Source: Streptomyces sp. AC512_CC834 (GTDB taxonomy: Bacteria; Actinomycetota; Actinomycetes; Streptomycetales; Streptomycetaceae). From it: a stretch of DNA of 64,000 nucleotides. Each line of letters starts with the position of its first letter. Position 1 is the stretch's first letter. Of this stretch, positions 15,661-25,800 are shown one piece after another. The notes beneath the pieces are model-generated. The model saw nothing but the letters and a program-made list of their open reading frames with translations, made no database searches and was not told the DNA's origin. Where the stretch lies: NCBI RefSeq assembly GCF_019049325.1, contig NZ_JAGMUO010000065.1, forward strand, positions 496,001 to 560,000, read 5' to 3'. The translations under genes were made by a program, and so were the position numbers.

Positions 15661-17007
15661 TCAGCCGCGGCCGGCCAGGTACGCGTCCACTCCGGGCGCC
15701 TTGTGGGCCTCCTCCACGCCGACCAGACCGCCGACCGCCTTGGCGTCGGGCTTGAGCACGTAGGTGGACCGGCTCGCCGGCGCGGTCACGTAGGTGAAGT
15801 TCTGCGGGGTGCCGAGGCCGGTGTCGGCGTTCTTCTGCGAGCGGTGCGCCTTGACCACGGCCTGGCGGGTGAGGCTGCCGCCCTCGCATGCCTTCTTCAG
15901 GTCGGCGCCCATCAGTTGGGCGGCGTTGTATCCGGAGAGCACGCCGGAGTCGACCGGCTCGCCGGGGTACGCCTTCTTGTAGGAGGCCACCATCTTCTTG
16001 ACGCCCGGCAGGTCGGAGCTGACCGCCGGTGCCGCGCTGACCACGTGGACCATGGCTTCCAGCGCCGCCGCCGCGGGCGTCTTCAGCAGCTGCGGGGCGT
16101 AGCCGGGTGCGCTGCTGACGATCGGCACCTTCAGGCCGCGGGCGGCGGCCAGGCCGGCGAGGGAGGCGGTCTGGGCGGGGCCCGCGCTGATCAGGATCGC
16201 CTTCACCCCGGCCTTGCTCAGCGCGGAGACCTGCGCGGTCAGGTCGGTGTCCGTGGCCTTGATCTTCTGCCCGGCCACCTTCATCCCCGCCTGCTCGGCG
16301 GCCCACTCGGAGCCCTCGAGCGCGTTGGCGCCGTAGTCGCCCTCGAAGTACACGTGGCCGATCGTGTCGCCCTTGGCGATCTTCTTGGTGCGGGTCAGGA
16401 AGTCGACGGCGGCGATCATGTCGAGGTCGTAGGTGGTGCCGAGGACCTGGACGGCGTCGTGGCCGAGCAGCGAGGCGGCCCAGGCCTGCGGGAAGGTCAG
16501 CATGTGGTCGCGCTCGATGTCGTCCAGCAGGGCCGCGACCACCGGGGAGCCGATGACCTGCGGCAGGGCGACGACGTCCGGGGAGATGTCGGCGTAGGCG
16601 GTGACCGCCTTCTGCACGTCGTAGCCGTGGTCCTTGACGACGATCTCGACCTCTCTGCCGCAGATCCCCCCGGCGGCGTTGGTCTCGTCGGCCCACATCT
16701 GCTGGGCCTGCACGATGCTCTTGCCGAGGGTGGCGTAGGGGCCGGTGAGGTCGGTCAGCGCGCCCAGCGTGATGGTCTTGTCGCTGACTCCGGGGCCGGC
16801 CTTGATGCCGTCGGCGGCGGCGTCGTCGGTGCTCCCGCCGTCCGCCTTGGAGCTGCAGGCGGTGCCCGCGAGCAGCACGGCGGCCAGCGCCGCGGCCAGG
16901 GCCGCGGTCCGGGTGGTCCGGGCACTGCGGGCGGTCCGGGCGGTCCGGGCGGTCCGGGCGGTCCGGGCGGTCCGGGCGGTGCGAGGCCTGGGGTGCGTGA
17001 CGTTCAC
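15661..17007 (-). CDS. substrate-binding lipoprotein of a branched-chain-amino-acid-type ABC transporter
   Basis: 448 residues from the GTG at 17007 (aaggag upstream), overlapping the permease stop by GTGA. The signal peptide has an unusual n-region of repeated Ala-Arg-Thr, then a hydrophobic core and a lipobox-like LLAGTAC-SS. The mature part shows the LivJ/periplasmic-binding-protein type I pattern: ITLGALTDLTGPYATLGKS, GREVEIVVKDHGYD, VYFEGDYGANALEG. It delivers a ligand, probably an amino acid or related acid, to the LivHM/LivGF system encoded upstream. It is the last gene of the five-gene operon. The exact ligand is unknown. Confidence 0.92.
   Translation of the reverse strand: MNVTHPRPRTARTARTARTARTARTARSARTTRTAALAAALAAVLLAGTACSSKADGGSTDDAAADGIKAGPGVSDKTITLGALTDLTGPYATLGKSIVQAQQMWADETNAAGGICGREVEIVVKDHGYDVQKAVTAYADISPDVVALPQVIGSPVVAALLDDIERDHMLTFPQAWAASLLGHDAVQVLGTTYDLDMIAAVDFLTRTKKIAKGDTIGHVYFEGDYGANALEGSEWAAEQAGMKVAGQKIKATDTDLTAQVSALSKAGVKAILISAGPAQTASLAGLAAARGLKVPIVSSAPGYAPQLLKTPAAAALEAMVHVVSAAPAVSSDLPGVKKMVASYKKAYPGEPVDSGVLSGYNAAQLMGADLKKACEGGSLTRQAVVKAHRSQKNADTGLGTPQNFTYVTAPASRSTYVLKPDAKAVGGLVGVEEAHKAPGVDAYLAGRG
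16932..16980. repeat. 9-bp tandem repeat inside the signal-peptide coding region
   Basis: Five full copies of CGGTCCGGG plus a partial one. Read on the minus strand they encode repeated Ala-Arg-Thr in the n-region of the lipoprotein signal peptide. The 9-bp unit keeps the frame, so copy number can vary without breaking the gene; each copy adds one positive charge. Confidence 0.85.
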
Positions 17008-18167
17008 GGGGTGTGCTCCTTGGCTCGTGCGGTGGTGGCGGGGGTGTCGGAGGATGCGGAGGTCGCTCCGGGCGAGGGACCGGTGCCGGGAGGGCCGGTG
17101 ACGGATGCCCCGCGGCGCAGGCGCAGGCGCGCGCGGGTGCGGCGGGCCAGGCCGTGCAGGCCGTCGGGGGCGTAGAGGAGGATCACGACGATCGCCGCGC
17201 CGTAGAGGTAGCGGGAGGCCTCGGTCGGGCCGATCGAGCCGTCGCCGGACCCCGGCGTCGCCACCAGGGGCAACTGGTCGGCGTAGCGGGTCATCAGGAG
17301 GGGCATCGCGGTGACGAAGACGGCTCCGGCGGTGGCGCCGGCCACCGAGCCGAGGCCTCCGATGACGATCATGGCGAGGTAGTCGACGGAGAGGAGGAGG
17401 GAGAAGTAGTCGGGCACCACGCGGCGGAAGGCGAGCGCCAGCAGGACGCCGGCGAGGCCCGCGTACATCGACGAGACGACGAACGCGGCCGAGCGGTACC
17501 GGGCCACGTGCACGCCCATCACGGACGCCGCGGTCTCGCTGTCGCGCAGTGCCACCAGGGCGCGTCCGGGACGGCCGCGCAACAGTCCGCGCGCGGTGAA
17601 CCAGGTGAGCGCGAACAGGGCGAGGCCCAGATACCAGAGCCGTTCCTCGGCGCCGAACGGCACTCCCAGGACCGTCAGTTCTGGATCGGTCTCGGCGAAG
17701 GTGAACCCGCCCAGTTCCAGCGGCGGCACCGAGCGTCCGTTGAAGCCGCCGGTGACGGAGTCCGCGGTGAGCAGGACGTGGTGGCCGAGGAAGACCAGGG
17801 CGAGGGTGGCCACGCCGAGGTAGATGCCCTTGACCCGGCCCGCGACGGGACTGAACAGGCCGCCCGCCGCTCCGGCGAGCAGTACGGCGAGGACGGCGGC
17901 GACGGCGGGCGGCAGGCCCGGTCCGGGCTCGCCCGCCAGCCAGACGTAGCCGTATGCGCCGACGGCGAGGAAGAAGGCGTGTCCGAGGGAGAGTTGTCCG
18001 GCGGTGCCGCTGAGCAGGCCGAGCCCGACGGCGCCGATGGCCGCGGCCATGGAGAACAGGCCGATGCGCAGCCAGAAGGCGTCCAGGTAGAAGGGGAGGG
18101 CGCACAGGAGGAGGGCGGGCAGCAGCAGCCGGCCGCTCCTGAGCAGCAGGGCGAGGCGGTCAGACAC
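17004..18167 (-). CDS. livM: branched-chain-amino-acid-type ABC permease (LivM-like)
   Basis: 387 residues with about nine to ten predicted membrane helices. The conserved LivM segments are GLLSGTAGQLSLGHAFFLAVGAY near residue 50 and VIGGLGSVAGATAGAVFVT near residue 270. A short charged C-terminal tail is rich in Arg and Pro. Its start overlaps the LivH gene by 8 bp and its end overlaps the binding-protein gene by 4 bp, so all are translated together. It forms the membrane channel with LivH. Confidence 0.92.
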   Translation of the reverse strand: MSDRLALLLRSGRLLLPALLLCALPFYLDAFWLRIGLFSMAAAIGAVGLGLLSGTAGQLSLGHAFFLAVGAYGYVWLAGEPGPGLPPAVAAVLAVLLAGAAGGLFSPVAGRVKGIYLGVATLALVFLGHHVLLTADSVTGGFNGRSVPPLELGGFTFAETDPELTVLGVPFGAEERLWYLGLALFALTWFTARGLLRGRPGRALVALRDSETAASVMGVHVARYRSAAFVVSSMYAGLAGVLLALAFRRVVPDYFSLLLSVDYLAMIVIGGLGSVAGATAGAVFVTAMPLLMTRYADQLPLVATPGSGDGSIGPTEASRYLYGAAIVVILLYAPDGLHGLARRTRARLRLRRGASVTGPPGTGPSPGATSASSDTPATTARAKEHTP

Positions 18168-19056
18168 GGGCCGCTCCCTTCGCCGCGAAGAGTCCGGCGG
18201 GGCGCACCAGCAGGACGAGCACCATCACGGCGTAGGGCGCGACGTCGCCGAAGCCCTCGCCGAGAACGTGCAGTTCGGACTGGTAGCCGGCGACGAACGC
18301 CTCGGTGAGGCCGATCAGCATGCTGCCGACCAGGGCGCCGACCGGTGAGGTCATCCCGCCGAGGATGGCGGCGGGGAACGCCTTCAGGGCGATCTGCCCG
18401 GTGGTGCGCTCCAGTCCGGGTGCGGGGAAGGCGACCAGGAAGACCGCGGCGAGCGCGGCGAGTCCGCCGGCCAGGCACCAGGCGACGGTGCGCACGCGGG
18501 TGAGCCGTACGCCCATGAGGGCGGCGGCCTCGCCGTCGTCGGCGGCGGCGCGCAGCGACAGTCCCCACGGCGTGAACCGGAAGAGGGCGAAGGCGCCGGC
18601 GATGGCCACCGCGGACACCACGATCGCGGCGATGCGGCTGTCGGCGACGGTCACCGGGCCGAGGTCGGTCACGGCGGCGCCCCAGGGGTCGCCGAGCGGC
18701 AGCAGGTCGCCGCCGATGCGCCGGGAGAGGTCGGTGACCAGGACGATGTCGATGCCGATGGTGACGATGGTCTGCACGTGGGCGGCGTGCGGGTCGGTCC
18801 CGACCCGTTGCAGCACCAGCCGGTCCAGCGCACCGGCGACGGCGGCCGTCGCGAGGACCGCGACGGCCAGCGCCGCGGCGAAGCCGATGTCGTCGTGGAG
18901 TACGGCGACGAGGTATCCGCCGAGCAGCAGGAGCGAGCCGTGGGCGAAGCTCAGTACGCCGGATGCCTTGAAGATGGTGACGAAGCCGAGGGCGATCAGG
19001 GCGTAGACCGAGCCGAGGGCGAGGCCGTTGAGGAGGTTGTCGAGGAAGCCGCTCAT
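18160..19056 (-). CDS. livH: branched-chain-amino-acid-type ABC permease (LivH-like)
   Basis: 298 residues, mostly membrane helices. The LivH hallmark NGLALGSVYALIALGFVTIFK is at the N-terminus, followed by ASGVLSFAHGSLLLLGGYL and later LKAFPAAILGGMTSPVGALVG. It overlaps the upstream LivG stop (ATGA, 19053-19056). It pairs with LivM to form the translocation path for the ligand bound by the lipoprotein. Confidence 0.93.
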   Translation of the reverse strand: MSGFLDNLLNGLALGSVYALIALGFVTIFKASGVLSFAHGSLLLLGGYLVAVLHDDIGFAAALAVAVLATAAVAGALDRLVLQRVGTDPHAAHVQTIVTIGIDIVLVTDLSRRIGGDLLPLGDPWGAAVTDLGPVTVADSRIAAIVVSAVAIAGAFALFRFTPWGLSLRAAADDGEAAALMGVRLTRVRTVAWCLAGGLAALAAVFLVAFPAPGLERTTGQIALKAFPAAILGGMTSPVGALVGSMLIGLTEAFVAGYQSELHVLGEGFGDVAPYAVMVLVLLVRPAGLFAAKGAARV

Positions 19057-19912
19057 ACCGCGTCCTCTCCTGTGCCGGTGGTGCCGGTGGTGCCGGTGGT
19101 GCCGGTGGCGCCAGTGGTGCCGGTGGTGCCAGTGGTGTCGGTGGTGCCGAGGTAGGCGCGCAGTACCTCGGGGTCGCGCCTGACCTCGTCGGGGGTGCCG
19201 TGGGCGATGGCCCTGCCGAAGTCGAGGACGGTGACCTCGTCGGCGAGCCGCATGACCAGGCCCATGTCGTGCTCGACCAGCACGACGGACAGGCCGAGTT
19301 CGGCGCGGATCTCCCGGACGACCTCGGCCGTGCGGACGCGTTCGGCGGCGTTCATGCCGGCCACGGGTTCGTCGAGCAGCAGTACACGGGGCTCCAGACA
19401 GAGGGCGCGGGCGAGTTCGACGCGCTTACGGTCGCCGTAGGACAGCAGGGCGACGGGCGAGTCGAAGTGGGCGCCCAGGCCGGTGAGTTCGGCGATCTCT
19501 CGGGCTTTGGCGAGGTGTTCGCGCTGTTCGCGCACGGCGCGCGGCAGCCGCAGGGCGCTGGCGGCGAAACCGGCGTGGGACAGGGCGTGCCGGCCGAGCA
19601 TCAGATTGTCGGCGACGGTGCCCTGGGTGGTGACGATGTTCTGGAAGGTGCGGGCCACTTTGAGCGCGGCGATCCGGTGCGGGGCGAGCCGGGTCAGCTC
19701 GGCGTCGCCGAGCCGTACGGTGCCCGCGGTGGGCCGGTACAGGCCCGACAGGACGTTGAAGCAGGTGGACTTGCCGGCGCCGTTGGGGCCGATGACGGCG
19801 TGCACGGTGCCGGGGGCGACGGTGAAGGAGACGTCGTCGAGGGCGAGGAGACCGGCGAAGCGCACGGTCACGCCCCGGACGTCGAGTGGGGGCGGTGCGG
19901 CGGTACGGGTGG

Positions 19913-19916
<4 letters not shown>
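19053..19916 (-). CDS. livG: branched-chain-amino-acid-type ABC ATPase (LivG-like) with a Thr/Gly repeat tail
   Basis: 287 residues. Walker A is GPNGAGKST, the signature is LLSYGDRKRVELARAL and Walker B VLLLDEPVAGMN; the insert around APHRIAALKVARTFQNI is typical of LivG. The last ~30 residues are an unusual Thr-Gly-rich tail (repeated TTG) encoded by a 9-bp tandem array, absent from the normal family length of about 255. The start overlaps the LivF stop by 4 bp. It energises uptake together with LivF. Confidence 0.93.
19072..19148. repeat. 9-bp tandem repeat at the end of the LivG gene
   Basis: About eight copies of GTGCCGGTG with a few substitutions. On the minus strand they encode repeated Thr-Thr-Gly at the C-terminus of the LivG-like ATPase, just before the stop and the start of LivH. 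The array keeps the frame, so it can change length without disturbing the overlap with LivH. Confidence 0.85.
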
Positions 19917-20704
<788 letters not shown>

Positions 20705-21426
20705 CGCGGCTCCTTGGGACCGGGCCTGGACGGCACGGTGACGGGTGAACGGGGGGAGCTCACGACAGCACGGGCACCGCCGGCCGTACAGGGGTCCGGG
20801 GCAGGGTCGCTGCGGCGTCCCAGTCCGGGGATGGTGAGTCTGTGCGGATGCCCAGGAAGGGCGGCGGCGGAGCAGGTTTCCGGCACCCGCGCCGCCGGTG
20901 GCGGGTGGGACCGGTGAGACGCGAAGCGCCCGGAGACCGTCCGGGGCGCTCCGGACGCGGGCGCCGAGGGCGGGGCGCCGGGCGGGACAACGGTTGGGGC
21001 AGCGGTTGGGGCCGTGGACAGGACGCCCGCACGAGCGCATCGCCCGGGACACCGACGACCGGCTCCGGTGACCGCCTCCGGCTACCGGCTCCGGCTACCG
21101 GCTCCGGCTACCGGCCGGGCAAGGGTCCGAGCAGCCTGGCGGGCATCTCGACGCCTACCGGAGAGGGGCCCCGAGCTGCCGGACCCACGCTTCGTCCGGA
21201 ACCAGAACCTGTCCGGCCGATCATGCCGCAGACGCGGGGTCTGGCACGCACTCCCTCACGCTCGGGGGACCCCCATCGCGTCGCCGCCCTCCTCCGCCTT
21301 GCAGCCGCACGTACCAGCCCCCGCTCACCAGCGTTGAACGAGCGCCGTCGGTTTCCTGCGACTTGATCGACCGGACAGGTCCTGGCCCCGTGCGGCCGGG
21401 GCAGGCGGACCCGGCCGCCCCGCGTC
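20705..21426. other. 722-bp gap without a recognisable gene
   Basis: It lies between the end of the PucR-type regulator gene and the start of the LivF-LivG-LivH-LivM operon, both on the minus strand. Open frames here look like composition artefacts (runs of Pro, Arg and Gly). The only structure I see is a 13-bp imperfect tandem repeat (GGCTACC + GGCTCC, about three copies) around 21067-21118. It should hold the transporter operon promoter. Confidence 0.6.
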
Positions 21427-22710
21427 TCAGTCGCGCAGGACGCGTCGGGCGGTCAGGGCCAGGCTGAACTCGACGACGTCGGCCGGGCGGGCCAGGGAGC
21501 GGCCGGTCAGTTGTTCGCAGCGGCGCAGGCGGTTGAGGACCGTGTTGCGGTGACAGTAGAGGCGTTCGCCGGCGCGCTGGGCCGAACCGTCGCAGTCGAG
21601 CCACGTGGTCAACGTGTCCAGCAGCACCTCGCGGTCGGCGGGCTCCAGACGGAGCACGGGGCCCAGCACCTTCTCGGCGAGGGCCCGGCCGAGTTCGGGG
21701 CTGGAGACGACCAGCGCGGCGGGGAGTCGGTCGGCCAGTCTCACCGTGCCGCCCGCCTCGGGGCAGATGCCCAGTGCGGTGTCCGCGAGCCTGCGGGCGT
21801 CGCCCACGGCGGCGAGTCCGTCGACCGGGCTGCCGACGCCGATCCGCAGGCCCGGGAGGGAAGGGTGCGGCCCGGACCCGGGCTCTTGCGGGTCCGGAAG
21901 CCCCTCGCCCGCGCCGACCAGGACGATGCCGTAGTCGACCTCCGGCCCGGCGTGCCAGTGGACGCGGACGCCGGGCGGTACGGCGGCGGCGCGGGTGGCG
22001 CCGGACCGGACCGGGGGCCCGCCGGTGACGGCGACGACGACGTAGCGGCCCTGCTCGGGCAGGTCGAGTGTGCGGGCGGCCTCGGGCAGGTCGGCGATGC
22101 GGCTGGTGCCGTCGAGCAGTCCGGCCGCCAGCAGCCGGGCCCGGTTCTCGCGGCGGCGGCCGAGCTGCCACTCGGTCTGCCGGTAGGCGTCCGCGACGAG
22201 GGTGCAGTGCTCGTCGACGAAGTTCCACACGTCGGCGGCCACGTGCACCAGGAGCCGCACGTCCTCGGGAGCGGCCCTGGACGTCTCCTCGACCAGCCGC
22301 TGCCACACCAGTGAGCCGCCCAGACGGAAGGCGTGCAGCAGGGCGTCCAGCGGGAGTCCCTGCTCGGCGCGGGTGGCGCCGATCCGCCAGGAGCAGCGGC
22401 GGGCCGCGTCCCGGGCGCCGCGGGGGTCGAGCAGCGAGGCCACGCTGTGCCGCAGGGAGCGGTGGACCTCCTGCCAGGTGGCGGTGGGGTCCTTCGTGAC
22501 GGCCGCGCGGTATGCGGGCTCCTGCTCCTGCAGCAGTGTCATCAGCCGGTCGGTCAGGTCGGGCAGGTCGTCGAGCAGGGCGCGCGCGGCCCGGTGCAGG
22601 ACACGCAGGGCGTCGGCGTCGATCAACGACGTGACGCCCGGTGTCCGCGGGCGTGGAACGGGCGTCAGCCCGGTGCGGATCGCTGCTCGTGACCGTACGG
22701 CGTGCTGCAT
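21427..22710 (-). CDS. PucR/CdaR-type transcriptional regulator
   Basis: 427 residues from the ATG at 22710, which follows ggggagg. The central part carries the GGDEF-like region of this family, and the C-terminus holds the PucR HTH: LLDTLTTWLDCDGSAQRAGERL, then YCHRNTVLNRLRRCEQLTG. Such proteins activate or repress catabolic genes for purines, sugars, amino acids or proline in response to a metabolite. Downstream on the same strand, 722 bp away, is the LivF-LivG-LivH-LivM operon, a plausible target. The upstream neighbour is the LAL regulator, also on the minus strand. Confidence 0.9.
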   Translation of the reverse strand: MQHAVRSRAAIRTGLTPVPRPRTPGVTSLIDADALRVLHRAARALLDDLPDLTDRLMTLLQEQEPAYRAAVTKDPTATWQEVHRSLRHSVASLLDPRGARDAARRCSWRIGATRAEQGLPLDALLHAFRLGGSLVWQRLVEETSRAAPEDVRLLVHVAADVWNFVDEHCTLVADAYRQTEWQLGRRRENRARLLAAGLLDGTSRIADLPEAARTLDLPEQGRYVVVAVTGGPPVRSGATRAAAVPPGVRVHWHAGPEVDYGIVLVGAGEGLPDPQEPGSGPHPSLPGLRIGVGSPVDGLAAVGDARRLADTALGICPEAGGTVRLADRLPAALVVSSPELGRALAEKVLGPVLRLEPADREVLLDTLTTWLDCDGSAQRAGERLYCHRNTVLNRLRRCEQLTGRSLARPADVVEFSLALTARRVLRD

Positions 22711-22829
22711 CGCGGTCCTCCCCGGGGCAGGGCTTGCGAAGGCGCCGCCCCGCGACGGGCTTCCGCCCGCGCCGGGTCCGCCTCCTGACTCGTCCTGCCC
22801 CGAAGGATGGCATACCGTCCGGTCGGTCC

Positions 22830-25800
22830 CTAGGGTTGTGCACCGGTCTTTTCGACGTGTTCGGCCCGTTCCGCCTGCCCGACCATGCGGGCCAGCTCCA
22901 GCCGGGACCGTACGCCGAGCGCGGCGAAGACCTTGCGGAGGTGGTAGTCGACGGTGCGGGTGCTCACCGCGAGGGTCAGCGCGACCTCGCGGTTGGTGGC
23001 GCCCTCGGCGACGTGCCGCGCGATGCGCAGTTGCTGCGGGGTGAGGCGGGTCAGCGTTCCGGCGCCGGTCCCGTGCGGGGCGGCCCCGAGGGCGCGCAGT
23101 TCGTCGCGTGCCTGTGCGGCCCAGACGCCGGCACCGCAGCGCTCGAACCCGGCCAGCGCGGTGCCGAGGCGGCCGCGGGCCTCGCGCGGTCTGCGGCGCC
23201 GGCGCAGCCACTTGCCGTACAACAGTGCGGTGCGGGCCCGTTCGAAGTCGCCGCCCGCCTCGTCGTGCCGGGCGAGCGCGCGGCGGTAGAGGTCGTCGGC
23301 GCGGTCCGGCGGGGCGAGGAGGGCGTGGCAGCGGGCCAGTTGGGCGGCGGCCTGCGGGTCGGCGCCGAACGCCGCCCAGCCCGTGAAGTCGGTGAGGACC
23401 TCGCGGGTGTCCTCGTGGCGTCCGGCGAGGACCGCGGCCTCCACGAAGCACGGCACGGCGAGCCGCCAGACCGCGAAGTGGCCGCGCCCGGGCCCGGGGA
23501 GGACCAGGAGTCCGAGCCGGTCCGCGGCATCGAAAGGGCGCCCCCGGCCGAGGTCGGCGCGGGCCGCCGCCCACTCCGCGAGGGTGGCCGCCTGGGCCAG
23601 CCCGTGCCGCCGGGCGGTGACCAGGGCGGCCGTGACGTGCCGGGCGACGACGTCCGGTTCCTCCTCGATCGACGCCGCGAGGGCCAGTACCGCACGGTGG
23701 TGGGCCGCCGTGTTGCGCTGTCCTGCCAGCAGCGCGGTGCGCAGCCCCTCCTCCGCGTGGGTGCGCGCCTGCGGGTGCCGGCCGGCGCGCAGTTCGGCGT
23801 AGGCGAGGTACTCCAGTGCCTGCGGCACCAGCGCGTCCGAGCCGAGTTGCCGGGCGGCGGCCAGGGCCCGGGCCCCGCCCCTGCGGGCAGCGTCCACGTC
23901 CCCGAGCAGCAAGGCCGCCGCCGCCGACCGCAGCAGCGCCTCGGGCCGCTCCTCGGTCCTGCCCCGCTCCACCACCTGCCCGAGCGGCCCCCCGGCCCGG
24001 TCGAGCCGCCCCTCGAGCAGCGCCCGCATGCCGACACGGTGGTCACGTACGACGGTGGCCAGGGGCGCCACGGCGCGATGGCCCCCGGTGTGGTCGCGGA
24101 CCGGGGCCCCAGCGAGGCCCCCGCAGACCGGAGACCCAGCGGGACTCTCGCAGGCCGGGCTCCCGGCGAGGCCCTCGCAGGGCGCAGCCCCAGCGACACT
24201 CTCGCGAACCGGAGCCCCAGCGAGCCCCTCGCAGACCGGGCTCCCAGCGAGGCCCCCGCAGACCGGAGACCCAGCAAGGCCCCTGCAGGGCGGAACCCCA
24301 GCGACACTCTCGCAAACCGAAGCCCCAGCAGGACGCTCACGAACCGGAGCCCCAGCGAACCCTTCGCAAACCGGGCTCCCAGCAAGGCCCCCGCAGACCG
24401 GAGACCCAGCAAGGCCCCTGCAGGGCGGAACCCCAGCGACACTCTCGCAAACCGAAGCCCCAGCAGGACGCTCGCGAACCGAAGTCCCAGCGAGCCCCTC
24501 GCAGACCGGGCTCCCGGCGGGGCTCACGCAAGCCGGGGTCGCGGCGCGGCTCACGCAGGCCGGGGTCCCGGTTCGGTGTGGTGGTCCGGGGGTGAGGGTG
24601 GCCAGGCACGCCGGTAGGTCGCCCGCCGCCCAGGCCGCGTCGGCGGCGGCCAGTGCGGCGGTCGCGGCGTCGGCGGGGGCGTCCGTGGCGAGCAGGGACG
24701 CGGCCAGCAGCAGCGACTGGTGGGCGTCGCCGACCGGGCCGTCCCTGAGTTCCACCAGGCCGCGCACCAGCTCGGCCCGCCCCCGTACGGCGGCGGGAGC
24801 GGCGCAGCCGCAGGCCGCGGCGAGCAGCGGGCGGGCCCGTTCGGGGCGTCCGGCGAGCAGGGCCTGCTCGGCCGCGGCAACGTACCGCTCCGCCCGTCGC
24901 GGGCCGTCGGCCGTCAGCTCGGCGGCACGGGCGTACGCCGTCGCGCGCAGCCGGTACGAGGCCCGCACTGTGCCGTCGGCCGCCACCGACGCGAGCCGGT
25001 CCGCCGAAGGCGCGGGTGCCGGGCCGCTCAGCGACCAGGAGCGGTGCAGCAGCGCCGGGAGCCTGTGGCCGCCGGTCTGCAGCACGTCGGCCAGCGCGCG
25101 GTGCGCGGCGCGCCGTCGGTCGGGCGCGGCGGTGGCGTGCACCGTGCGGCGGACCAGCGTGCTGTGGAAGCGGAGCCGGTCGCCGGCCAGGAGTAGCTGT
25201 TCGGGCAGCGGTTCGGCGCGGGGGCCGGACCCCGGTGCCGGCCGCAGGCGCCGCACCGCGTCGAGGACCAGGCCGGCGTCGACGTCCGGCCCGTCCGAGG
25301 CCTGTCCGGCCACCGCCACCGTCAGCAGCAGGTCCCGCGCATGGGCGGACCCGCCGGCCGGCGCGCCACCCGCCACCTCGGCGAGGGTCGCGGCGTCGGC
25401 CAGCGGGTGGGGCAGGGCCCGGTGTCCGCGCAGCTCGCCGGGTGACAGCCGGCGGACGAGGGCGACGAGGAGTGCGGGGTTGCCCTCCGCCTCGGCCAGG
25501 AGCTGCTCGCGGACGCCCGGGGCGGCGGCGCCGTCGGTCACGTCGTCGAGCAGGGCGGCGGCCCGCGGCGGTGCCAGCGGGTCAAGGCGCAGGACGGGAA
25601 GGTGGGCGAACTCCGGGTCGACGGCACGGTCCGCGGCGACGGAGAGGAGCAGTCCGACCCGGCCGCCGGTGTGCGGGCCCTCCGCCGCGCGGCCGAGGGC
25701 GGTGCGGGATGCCGCGTCCCACAGGTGCGCGTCGTCCACGCACACGAGCACGGGCGCCGCCCCGGCCGCCTCCCGCAGGCTGCCCAGCAGTTGGTCGGCG

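Noticed and set aside
20842..21366. A 174-codon plus-strand open frame in the gap before the transporter operon
   Set aside because: It has no ribosome site or recognisable domain, and its residues follow the local short repeats.
24081..24566. CRISPR-like regular repeats
   Set aside because: The 27-bp units are directly adjacent with no spacers and encode an in-frame peptide repeat; this is a coding minisatellite.
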